NCBI RefSeq assembly: GCF_000586435.1
Contig: NZ_BAWH01000001.1
Span: 186,001 to 250,000, forward strand
Origin: Psychrobacter sp. JCM 18901
Lineage (GTDB): Bacteria > Pseudomonadota > Gammaproteobacteria > Pseudomonadales > Moraxellaceae
DNA: 64,000 nt
Reading direction: 5' to 3'
Part shown: positions 1 to 7,527 of the stretch, piece after piece
Layout of the letters: the number at the start of each line of letters is the position of its first letter
How positions within the stretch are numbered: position 1 is the first letter of the stretch
The notes under the pieces: model-generated
Database searches by the model: none
Told to the model about the DNA's origin: nothing
The model's input: only the letters and a program-made list of their open reading frames with translations
Made by a program: the position numbers and the translations under genes

Positions 1-624
1 CAGCATCCATCTTACCCGTCAAGGCTTTAAACTGGGCCGCACTGATATCTGAGGTGCGACATTCGATACTATCGGCATTGGTAAGTTTGCCTTTAGCATC
101 TACTATTGGCGGTACAGTGCATTGGTTGGCGAGCGGCGTGGCTAATATATTAGTAGTGGTGTGCAAATCATTTTGGGCATGACGACAGACAAGCTCACCG
201 TCATTGGTAAAAGCGACATCACATTCCAAGATGCCAGCACCCATTTGTGCTGACGCCACGTAGCTATCATAAGTATGTTCAGGCAGCTGTAATGGCGCAC
301 CTCGATGTGCAATAGAGAAGTCTGTCTTACTTGGCAGTTGCCTCTGCATGCCTGTAGCTCTTCTTTTAGTGGTCCCTCATCCATATCATTTATCAAATAA
401 AACGGACGCACTCCATAGGTATATGCGACAGGTGAAGACGATTGTGATTGCGGTTGCGCTGTCGATAAAGAGGCTTTTGATGTGAGCATTGAGCGGCTGT
501 CAGTAGTGCAGCCTACTATCAATAATGAGCTGATCAGCGTTAAAGGTAAGGCGAGATTCATCTTATTAACCTTAGCCGGCGTCTGCTTACTCAGCTCAAG
601 CGCTGATTTATTAGAAATTGTCAT
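1..624 (-). CDS. Glycerophosphodiester phosphodiesterase, lipoprotein, cut by window edge, one frameshift
   Basis: Hydrolyses glycerophosphodiesters to glycerol-3-phosphate and an alcohol. The start at 624 has AGGAA about 8 nt upstream. The N-terminus holds a lipoprotein signal ending in the lipobox LIVGC, so the protein is probably membrane-anchored on the periplasmic side. A one-base loss near 318-330 (AA for AAA) breaks the frame. After repair the sequence reads [16 protein letters not shown], the GDPD catalytic core with its His-Arg and Glu, and continues in frame to the window start. The C-terminal part lies outside the window, so length cannot be judged. The family call rests on the HRGA...PEHT motif. 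Confidence 0.8.
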
Positions 625-660
625 GTAAAATGTTCCTGCAAAATTATAAAAAAATCCCAT

Positions 661-1054
661 CGGACGTATGGATAGGAATTGAAAAATTAACGTTTGACTA
701 TTGGTTGCTACTTGCCAAAAGAAGCTAAGGGTCGTGCATTCTTATAAAAGCTTAGCCTTGTAAGAACTTGGTCTTGTAAGAACTTAGCATTAATGCGGAT
801 ACAATTGTAGGCACATGTACTAAAGAATAGACAGCTGACAGTATTTACACTTGATAGTATTGAGCTTATCGGTCGTAAAATCATACGTGTCTTCTTATAC
901 TGTTCTCATTTTTGCTATTGTTCGTTTAGTACCTCACTATTGACCATACTCTCAAACTAACAGATGATATTGACCATATAATGACACACACATTATTTCG
1001 GCAAAAAATATAGAAATGCTTAAGGCATCTCTCACTACATTATTAAGGATAACT
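661..1054. other. Intergenic region between divergent genes
   Basis: No gene recognised. It must hold the promoters of the phosphodiesterase (leftward) and the hydrolase (rightward). A 13-base direct repeat CTTGTAAGAACTT occurs at 757-769 and 773-785. No clear promoter boxes could be assigned. Confidence 0.4.
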
Positions 1055-1724
1055 ATGAATAACTATTTAGACGCCGTCGTCGTTGAGCACAATCCCTCTC
1101 AAAAAAAGATAGATCGCGCGGTGATTTGGCTGCACGGTTTAGGTGCTAGCGGTCATGATTTTGAGCCAGTGGTACCGCAGCTTGGCTTGGCTAATGATAT
1201 GGCAGTACGTTTTATCTTCCCCCATGCACCTAAACGCCCAGTCACGGTAAATGGCGGCATGGTGATGCCAGCATGGTACGACATCATAGAGATGAGTCTG
1301 GAGCGTAAAGTAGATGTGGCTCAGATTGAAGAGTCTGCTCAGCAGATACAAGATTTGATCAGTCGTGAGATAGAGCGCGGCGTGTTACCAGAGCATATCG
1401 TTATCGCAGGGTTTTCACAGGGCGGGGCAGTTGCGTATCATGTGCACTTGGCTATCCAAAACGTTTGGCTGGCTTGATGACGCTCTCTACGTACTTAGCA
1501 ACCAATGACAATATTGAGTATAGTGCTGCCAATAAAGACATGCCGATTTTGATTGAACATGGTTCTCATGACCAGTCGTGCCTGTTATCCTAGGTGAGCA
1601 AGCCCAGCAGTTATTGTCGGCAAAGGACTATAATGTGTCTTATAATACGTATCCGATGGCACATCAAGTCTGTATGCCGCAGATTCAAAATATCGGCAAA
1701 TGGTTAAACATTGTTTTGGCGTAA
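1055..1724 (+). CDS. Carboxylesterase/phospholipase family alpha/beta hydrolase, two frameshifts
   Basis: Cytosolic serine hydrolase acting on short-chain carboxyl esters or lysophospholipids. The start at 1055 has AAGGAT upstream. Visible: oxyanion-region motif HGLGASGHDF, nucleophile elbow GFSQGG and, after repair, the Asp segment GSHDP and the His in PMAHQVC near the end, which completes the Ser-Asp-His triad. The frame breaks near 1445 (GTGCA where GTGGCA is needed) and near 1575 (GACCA where GACCCA is needed). With both restored the protein is about 223 aa, the usual size for this family. The stop is TAA at 1722. It reads toward ssrA as a separate unit. Confidence 0.85.
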
Positions 1725-1766
1725 ATTATTAAGCTGTAACGTAATGTAATGCAGGCTACTTATAGG

Positions 1767-1796
1767 TTGAAACCTAACCGATATCTCCTATATAAT
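1767..1796 (+). promoter_or_regulatory. ssrA sigma70-type promoter
   Basis: A -35 box TTGAAA (1767-1772) and a perfect -10 box TATAAT (1791-1796) are separated by 18 bp. They lie 14 nt before the mature tmRNA 5' end, leaving room for a short leader removed by RNase P. Confidence 0.75.
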
Positions 1797-1809
1797 AGCC
1801 AGTCTTATT

Positions 1810-2167
1810 GGGGATGTTCTGGCTTCGACGCTGGTGATGAAACTCAATGATGCATGTCGAGAGTGTATGTCCTCTCGTTAATCAAACATATATTGTTATA
1901 GTCGCAAACGACGAAACTTACGCTCTAGCAGCTTAAACCCTGCTTACTTAGTTGCTGATCACCTACAGTTGGTTAACTAAGTTGAAGCGTCCGCATGTAG
2001 GCTCGCCACAAGGGATTGTCTCAATCGCTTGGGTTCAAAAGTAGAGAATCGTCCAATCCATCCTGACTGTCGGATCGGTGCGGATTAAATTTAAAGACAG
2101 AAACTAAACATGTAGATTCATGAGCGTAATGCTGGCGGACGCGGTTCAACTCCCGCCATCTCCACCA
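1810..2167 (+). ncRNA. ssrA: tmRNA (ssrA)
   Basis: Rescues stalled ribosomes and tags their products. The 5' end GGGGATGTTCTGGCTTCGAC and the 3' end CATCTCCACCA form the tRNA-Ala-like acceptor stem (GGGGATG pairs with CATCTCC), with an encoded CCA at 2165-2167. The resume codon GCA at 1904 starts the tag ANDETYALAA, ending at TAA 1934-1936. About 358 nt is normal for one-piece tmRNA. The T-arm (GGTTCAACTCC) and 3' end form the attachment site of the element that follows, and the tRNA-like domain is left intact. Confidence 0.97.
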
Positions 2168-2171
2168 AACA
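2153..2171 (+). repeat. attL: ssrA 3'-end attachment site
   Basis: CCGCCATCTCCACCAAACA, the last 15 nt of ssrA plus 4 nt, recurs exactly at 12452-12470. Flanking bases differ on both sides, so the core is 19 bp. Tyrosine integrases commonly use the 3' end of ssrA as target, and one lies immediately downstream. The copy here completes the functional tmRNA. Confidence 0.92.
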
Positions 2172-2176
2172 CTGAT

Positions 2177-2214
2177 AAAGGGCTGACCGTCATAGACTGT
2201 CAGCCCTTTATTTT
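2177..2214 (+). terminator. Rho-independent terminator serving ssrA, on the element side of attL
   Basis: A perfect 11-bp stem (AAAGGGCTGAC / GTCAGCCCTTT) is followed by ATTTT. It begins 6 nt beyond the core, so it belongs to the element and replaces the chromosomal ssrA terminator displaced to about 12476. Confidence 0.85.
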
Positions 2215-2268
2215 GGGCGTTTTTTGGGTTTTCACTACCTCGTAGGGGTATGGCGAACCATATAGAAT

Positions 2269-2288
2269 GTTGGTATTATTGTTGGTAT
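2269..2288 (+). repeat. Left copy of a paired GTTGGTAT motif, possible integrase arm site
   Basis: GTTGGTATTATTGTTGGTAT contains two GTTGGTAT units 12 bp apart. A copy with 19 of 20 identical bases lies near the right end at 12371-12390, in the same orientation. Paired direct repeats inside both ends are typical of arm-type integrase sites. The role is an inference. Confidence 0.5.
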
Positions 2289-2329
2289 TAGAGTTTATAC
2301 ACACTCTCAATACAACAAAGGATAGCCCA

Positions 2330-3571
2330 ATGCCCTTAACTCATACCGTCATCAATAAGCTACAGCCTAGTAGCACCTCGATTGATACAAAGCGACCTGA
2401 CAAGCATAGTGACGGTAACGGGCTGCAATTATGGGTGCGTTATACGGGCGTCAAGTCATGGATCAGCGCATACCGTTGGCAAGGTAAACAGCAAACCCTC
2501 ACTATTGGCACTTATCCAGTTATGAGCTTGCAGAACGCAAGACAGCGCAATATTGAGATCAAACGCTTAATAGCTGATGGTGTGAACCCTAAAGATCATA
2601 AAAAAGAGCAGCAAGCCAGCCAAGACGGTTTAAATATTTTCGATAATATAGCCCAGTCATGGTATGCAGAACGTAAAACCTACCTAGCAGAAAGCACCTT
2701 TACCCGTAACTATTCCGCCTACATGCGCGATGTTAAGCCCTCCATCGGTCAAAAGAACATCAACGATATAACCGCGCCTGATATATTAGCCATTGGCAAA
2801 GCAGTAGAAAGCCGCGGAGCTAATGAAATGGCAAGGCGTACCATTAGAGAAGTAGGGCAGATATTTAAACACGCCATACGCAATGGACTAGCTACACATA
2901 ACCCAGCCACTGACCTAGCCGAAGCAATCAAACCACACAAAACAACCAACCATCACCGCATTACTAGCCAGCAACTGCCAAAGCTACTAACAGACATCAA
3001 TGCTTATCAAGGTGATGTACTGGTGAAGCTAGGCTTATGGTTTTTATGCTATACGTTTGTGCGTACCAATGAATTACGCTTCATGGAATGGTCAGAGATT
3101 GACTACAAACACGGTTTATGGCGAATACCAGCCGATAAGATGAAAGCCAAGCGTTTGCACATTGTGCCACTAGCACCACAAGCAATGGCGATACTGGAGC
3201 AGATCAAAGAGCTAGGTTTTTCGGATCAGTACGTTTTCTTTAATACCTCAACTCGTAAGCCATACAGTCAAAGCGCATTTATCAATGCCCTATGGAATAT
3301 GGGTTATAAAGGCAAAATGACGGGGCACGGTTTCCGTGGGCTTGCCAGTACCACACTGCATGAAAAAGAGTTTATGCACGAAGCGATAGAGCTACAGCTG
3401 GCACATGACAGAGAAAACAAGATCAGCGCAGCATACAACGGAGCGCAGCACCTACCATACAGAATAGATATGATGCACCAGTGGGCAAAATTCATTGACG
3501 ATGCTTACGCTGGCAAACTGGATAACGTGATCCGTGCAGACTTTAAAGGACAAAAACAAAAGCTAGGCTAA
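2330..3571 (+). CDS. int: Tyrosine integrase, P4-type with DUF4102 N-terminal domain
   Basis: Catalyses site-specific recombination between attP and the ssrA 3' end. ATG at 2330 is preferred because AAAGGA precedes it; an upstream in-frame ATG at 2267 lies in the putative arm repeat. The N-terminal 90 residues match the arm-binding DUF4102 fold (DGNGLQLWV, IGTYPVMSL), followed by a core-binding domain (about 100-200) and the catalytic domain. Catalytic residues visible: R245 (VRTNELR), H333 and R336 (HGFR), H359 (LAH) and Y369 (AAYN). The 413 aa length is normal and the frame is intact. It lies about 160 bp from attL, transcribed away from it. Confidence 0.95.
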   Translation: MPLTHTVINKLQPSSTSIDTKRPDKHSDGNGLQLWVRYTGVKSWISAYRWQGKQQTLTIGTYPVMSLQNARQRNIEIKRLIADGVNPKDHKKEQQASQDGLNIFDNIAQSWYAERKTYLAESTFTRNYSAYMRDVKPSIGQKNINDITAPDILAIGKAVESRGANEMARRTIREVGQIFKHAIRNGLATHNPATDLAEAIKPHKTTNHHRITSQQLPKLLTDINAYQGDVLVKLGLWFLCYTFVRTNELRFMEWSEIDYKHGLWRIPADKMKAKRLHIVPLAPQAMAILEQIKELGFSDQYVFFNTSTRKPYSQSAFINALWNMGYKGKMTGHGFRGLASTTLHEKEFMHEAIELQLAHDRENKISAAYNGAQHLPYRIDMMHQWAKFIDDAYAGKLDNVIRADFKGQKQKLG

Positions 3572-3624
3572 CACTTAGCACCAACTATGCAAGGCTAGGA
3601 CTAATTACCCGAACGACAGCTATT

Positions 3625-3686
3625 TACACACCCTTATGCTGTCACTGCCTTGCGCCTATTTTGATAAAAGGGTGTAGGGGTGTGTA
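3625..3686 (+). promoter_or_regulatory. Inverted repeat overlapping the start of the next gene
   Basis: TACACACCC (3625-3633) and its exact complement GGGTGTGTA (3678-3686) flank 44 nt. An extra AGGGTGT lies at 3669-3675. The right arm covers the Shine-Dalgarno area of the gene starting at 3689, so it could be an operator. This is inferred from position only. Confidence 0.35.
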
Positions 3687-3688
3687 TT

Positions 3689-5106
3689 GTGAGTACTTTA
3701 ATTGATGAACTAGAAGCGCGTAAAAATGACTATGTTTTAGTAGCAGATGTCATAACTTTGATGGAAAATGCGACCAATAGCACACCTCATGAGGTAGTAA
3801 AATACCTTGACGCACATAATATCGATGAGCAGATATCTATATTCTATATGGACGAGAGCTATAATTTTGAGCCTTATAATGGTCACTTAATAGGTCTAGG
3901 AAATGATGCAAACCGTACTTATTTCCACAAGTCTGATGTGATGGCGTTTGAACCAATCACAAAGCATAATGTTTTTAAAGAAAGTCTATACACGAATAAT
4001 ATAGTCGCTGATGTTTACGGGCGAACTCATGATGTTAATCAATATAAGAAAAATCGCGAGGAAACCTACTTAACACTAAGTGAAACAATTGATTTAATTA
4101 ATACCAATATCAACCCTAGCAACCAGTATGGACTATCTGTTGATAACACTAAATTAAGAGACCTAGCTAGGAAAAAGAATTTTACACCTTGTTTTTATTA
4201 TCATGGCTATGTTGGTGAAATAGATTATCAAGGCATTTTGCACACAGAAATTATCGCTGGTTACTTCACTTATAGGTTATTAACTGAGGAAATTTGTGGT
4301 TTCGATAATTACATGGAACTACCCAGTGATGGAGTGAAGATTTACAGAATTATCGAAAGGAAGTCCGCAAGGTTTGCAGATTATGATGATGGATTATTTT
4401 TATTCTATAAAACCCTAATGGACTGACCAATGCTGAAGCAGATAGGCAAACGCATGTTGAAGCGGACGAAATTAGGTTTGTAAAACGAGAAGTAGATAGC
4501 TACATAGCATCGCTCGCGAATAACAGTATGAGCCGAGACGACACACCAGCACAGAATGATAGTAAATTACTCGCAAAGCTGAAAAAGTTACAATCTGAAA
4601 ATGACGACCTTAATGCTAGGCTGAGCACTGCTAGAAACACTTACAAGCAACACCGAAATGAGATAAAAGCACTCACAGAAAAGAACGAAAAAGCGGACAG
4701 TGAAAAAGCGGAACTTATCGAGCAGCTGAATAGCGTCCAAGCAAAGTTGGCAGACAAACAGACTGATAGCGCTACACTTTCAAACACTGATATTCAAAAC
4801 ATAAAGAAAGCAGCTATCAAGCAGTTCAATAGAAGCCTAGCGATGGCTTTGATTGACCTAGATTACCAAAGTAACCTAAGAAAGGGTGACATAGTCAATT
4901 TCATAATACCTTATATGAAAGAGTTGGCATATGTACTTGCTGATGAGCAGGCAGATAAAGCTAAAGTTTTGACGGTAAAAAGTAAGACAATTTATGATAC
5001 TCACTTACAAGGATTAAAGTTTAAGCAGGGGACACAGACTAAAAAAGAAAGAGAACGAGTAAATATTGAACTTTTATTCAAAAAACAATTACCCGTCACG
5101 GAATAA
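3689..5106 (+). CDS. Unrecognised element protein with repeated N-terminal units and C-terminal coiled coil, one frameshift
   Basis: Function unknown. The frame breaks at 4406-4413 (AAAA where AAAAA restores it) and then continues uninterrupted to 5106, about 470 aa. GTG at 3689 is chosen because AGGGG lies about 8 nt upstream; GTG at 3680 is an alternative. The N-terminal half shows two similar stretches (YVLVADVITLM about 15-25; YLTLSETIDLI about 130-140), each followed by aromatic, acidic segments such as PCFYYHGYVGEID. Residues about 285-360 are Lys/Glu/Leu heptads with strong coiled-coil character. The C-terminal 90 residues are basic. The position directly after int suggests element control or accessory cargo. 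No known family was recognised. Confidence 0.6.
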
Positions 5107-5139
5107 ATACCCCGTTAAATACCTTTCACAGCCCGTAAG

Positions 5140-5161
5140 CCCTCTATTTAGAGGGTTTTTT
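5140..5161 (+). terminator. Rho-independent terminator
   Basis: CCCTC-TATTTA-GAGGG followed by TTTTTT. It ends the integrase-side transcript before the alpA-like operon. Confidence 0.8.
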
Positions 5162-5175
5162 GTTATCTAAGCTAT

Positions 5176-5218
5176 CCATATCGCAGAACACCGCTGCGAT
5201 GCCACTTACACGATATGG
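5176..5218 (+). promoter_or_regulatory. Two mutually exclusive hairpins covering the alpA ribosome binding site
   Basis: Outer pair: CCATATCG (5176-5183) with CGATATGG (5211-5218). Inner pair: ATCGCAG (5180-5186) with CTGCGAT (5194-5200). The pairs share bases 5180-5183, so only one can form fully. The outer right arm includes part of the GGAG that serves the ATG at 5229. A translational switch or protein operator are both possible. Confidence 0.4.
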
Positions 5219-5228
5219 AGTAGTTAGA

Positions 5229-5519
5229 ATGACATACCCAACCCAAAACACCTCAGTTATCCCTTTGACTGGTAACACTTCTCACGATACCGAACTAACC
5301 ACTGCAAACAGTCCAGTTATTCAACTGCCTACTACAGGTATGGGTAGAGCAAAGGACATTTTGCCGTTCCTACCTTTTAGCAAAACCACCTTGTTTGAAT
5401 GGTCAAAAGATGGGCGTTTTCCAGCTGGCAGAAAGTTATCACCAACGATGACCGCATGGAGCTATGCAGACGTTCACGAATGGCTTAATTCTCACACCTC
5501 AACCACTAGCGAGGTGTAA
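5229..5519 (+). CDS. AlpA-family (MerR-like HTH) regulator/excisionase
   Basis: Small DNA-binding protein of 96 aa. The start at 5229 has GGAG 9 nt upstream. The second half carries the AlpA-type winged helix: GMGRAKDILPFLPFSKTTL, then FEWSKDGRFPAGRKL and WSYADVHEWL, the usual order of recognition helix, basic wing and C-terminal helix. In P4-like elements AlpA proteins activate or assist excision. It is first in a tightly packed operon with the next gene 3 nt downstream. The N-terminal 40 residues are Thr/Ser-rich and probably disordered. Confidence 0.8.
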   Translation: MTYPTQNTSVIPLTGNTSHDTELTTANSPVIQLPTTGMGRAKDILPFLPFSKTTLFEWSKDGRFPAGRKLSPTMTAWSYADVHEWLNSHTSTTSEV

Positions 5520-5522
5520 GCC

Positions 5523-5765
5523 ATGAATACACGGCAACCAAAGCAGACCTATAGCCAAATCATTATGGCGCACCTAATGGCAGGTAAGACTATAACCAAT
5601 ATGCAAGCCTATGACGAATACGCCATCACTTGTTTGGCTCAGCGCATTAGTGAGATACGAGCCGATGGCGTGATTATTCAAGATGAAATGATTAAGCAGA
5701 ACGGCAAACGCTTTAAGCGGTACTGGATAGATCAGCCGACACCGCAAACTATAGAGGAGGTGTAA
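5523..5765 (+). CDS. Small helix-turn-helix protein
   Basis: 80 aa. The segment TITNMQAYDEYAITCLAQRI followed by SEIRADGVII resembles short HTH proteins found after AlpA or Cro genes in prophages (the Helix-turn-helix domain PF14090 is my best guess). The C-terminus (KRFKRYWI) is basic. It starts 3 nt after the AlpA stop and ends 2 nt before the next ATG, so the three are surely co-translated. The exact role is unknown. Confidence 0.65.
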   Translation: MNTRQPKQTYSQIIMAHLMAGKTITNMQAYDEYAITCLAQRISEIRADGVIIQDEMIKQNGKRFKRYWIDQPTPQTIEEV

Positions 5766-5767
5766 TC

Positions 5768-6289
5768 ATGCTTACTATCTCAAACAGTAACATAGGTATG
5801 AAAGACGGGCTTTACTCACTCAATGACCTACATAAAGCTAGTGGCAGTAAAAAGAAGCACCAAGCCAGTAACTTCATGCGATTAGAAGCCACAAAGGGCT
5901 TAATTGCTGAAATAGACCGTTCCTCAGATATGAGTAACGGAACAAATTCAACAGCTTACAAGATTATTCAAGGTGGTGACTCAGAGCAGCAAGGCACATT
6001 TGTATGCCGTGAGCTTGTCTATAGTTATGCAATGTGGATCAGCCCACGCTTTCAACTACTGGTTATACGTGCCTTTGACTCAATAGCTAATCAGCAAAAT
6101 CAGCTTAGCCAGCGACTCAATGAGCTATGCCATGATCTTAATATTGTTGATGCTGGACTCACTAGCGCAGGTCGTTTCCTTTGCAAGGTTGGTAAGCAGA
6201 TCAAGCCGCAAATCCAGCACGATATTGATAGTACCCTAAAACAGATGCAACCCAGCCTTTTAGACGTGGAGGACATGCAAGATGAGTAA
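5768..6289 (+). CDS. KilA-N domain protein
   Basis: 173 aa. The N-terminal 105 residues match the KilA-N DNA-binding domain: DGLYSLNDLHKASGSKKKHQ, NFMRLEAT and ELVYSYAMWISPRFQLLVI. The remaining C-terminal part is helical. KilA-N proteins occur in phages and their satellites and act in regulation or anti-repression; the partner of this one is unknown. AGGAGG lies just upstream of the ATG. It overlaps the next gene by 8 nt, which suggests translational coupling. Confidence 0.85.
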   Translation: MLTISNSNIGMKDGLYSLNDLHKASGSKKKHQASNFMRLEATKGLIAEIDRSSDMSNGTNSTAYKIIQGGDSEQQGTFVCRELVYSYAMWISPRFQLLVIRAFDSIANQQNQLSQRLNELCHDLNIVDAGLTSAGRFLCKVGKQIKPQIQHDIDSTLKQMQPSLLDVEDMQDE

Positions 6290-6818
6290 TGATGACAAAA
6301 CCAATCTAAAAGCGCATCACGGGCAGCACAGCGACAGCCAGCCACATAAGCGTGGCTTACTACTTAGCTTTGTCATCTTTATGGCATGGGTGGCAGGTAT
6401 TGGCTTGCTACTCTCACTAATCGCGTGCCAACCAGTACAACCAAAACCGATTGCAACCAATGATAGCAGCGGTTACTATATAGACCTCTCAAAAAAACAC
6501 GCAAGCGGACAGCCAATCCGTAAACCTTTGGCTTTTTTTGTGCCTGTCATTGGTATGGACTCTCAATCCTCAACCAAACAGACAGACACCGCCCTAAGAG
6601 CGCATTTAAGCGCATCAAGGGGGCAAACCATCATATCTATAGCAAATCACTTGCTAACCGACTATGACGGGTTGACGCTGCAAAATAAAATAGCCTTTGG
6701 GCGAATATGCAGGGCGGTTGCTTGCGTGACCGAGAGTAAGACCCGTCACCCTATACTTTTACCGTATAGCGTGGCACATACTCAAAAAACGACGCAAGGA
6801 GGGCATTATCATGCCTAA
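6282..6818 (+). CDS. Unknown protein with one membrane segment
   Basis: 178 aa, not recognised. A polar N-terminus rich in His, Ser and Gln (1-24) is followed by a hydrophobic segment LLLSFVIFMAWVAGIGLLLS (about 26-46) and IACQP, which could be a lipobox-like site after an unusually long leader. The rest is soluble and probably outside the cytoplasm. It overlaps both neighbours by 8 nt in the same operon. The operon context suggests an element maintenance or surface function, without direct support. Confidence 0.65.
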   Translation: MSNDDKTNLKAHHGQHSDSQPHKRGLLLSFVIFMAWVAGIGLLLSLIACQPVQPKPIATNDSSGYYIDLSKKHASGQPIRKPLAFFVPVIGMDSQSSTKQTDTALRAHLSASRGQTIISIANHLLTDYDGLTLQNKIAFGRICRAVACVTESKTRHPILLPYSVAHTQKTTQGGHYHA

Positions 6819-7527
6819 TTCAATCCGTACGACCTCAAACACCCAAACCACTACTAACAGCACACCAGCCACATTCAAGGCAGGTGATAGCGTTCTGTGC
6901 CCGTCATTGAGCCTTAACCCGTTTGTACTTCACAATGACCCATACGGCAAGCGCAAACTATTGGCATTTACTCACGATGACAGCCACTTGTACTATGACA
7001 AGCAAGGCTATTTTGTCCCAGCTTGTGACAAACAGACAGGCGATTATCAGCCGTCACTATTCCACGACACGCCAGCAAACCGCCAAGCGATAGCCACGCT
7101 ATACAATGGCAGCCAATCAAGCCAGCGCACAGTAATAGACATAACCGAACCGAACGACAACGAAGTTATCATCATGTCGTCGCATGAGTTATCAGATATT
7201 GCTTGTGACCTTGAAAGCGCAGCCGTTGTTATAAGTGACATTGGCAAGCTATTAGCCCTTATTCACTATGAGAAAATAAAACCTGATGTTGCTATATCAA
7301 TGGCACGTTTAACGCATGACACTACTGAAACATGGCACGAACTGCTACAAAGCCAGTTAGGTTCAATCAAGAAAACCCTAGCAATGACTCGTTACGCTTT
7401 GTTGGAGGCAGCCAGTGAAAACTACCCTCCAAAACAAAGCCGTAAGCACGCCAAGCGCAAAAGCTACTACAAGAAGTACATAGCCATGCGCCAGCCTAAA
7501 CAGTCACATGCAAGGGGGAACAGATGA
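6811..7527 (+). CDS. Unknown element protein with basic C-terminus
   Basis: 238 aa, not recognised. The first 30 residues are Thr/Asn/Ser-rich. The middle contains a beta-rich stretch with many Asp and Tyr (DDSHLYYDKQGYFVP), and a helical region at about 120-195 suggests dimerisation. The last 35 residues are strongly basic (KHAKRKSYYKKY), consistent with nucleic-acid binding. Its TGA overlaps the ATG of the primase-helicase gene (ATGA at 7524-7527), so a role beside replication is plausible. Confidence 0.65.
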   Translation: MPNSIRTTSNTQTTTNSTPATFKAGDSVLCPSLSLNPFVLHNDPYGKRKLLAFTHDDSHLYYDKQGYFVPACDKQTGDYQPSLFHDTPANRQAIATLYNGSQSSQRTVIDITEPNDNEVIIMSSHELSDIACDLESAAVVISDIGKLLALIHYEKIKPDVAISMARLTHDTTETWHELLQSQLGSIKKTLAMTRYALLEAASENYPPKQSRKHAKRKSYYKKYIAMRQPKQSHARGNR

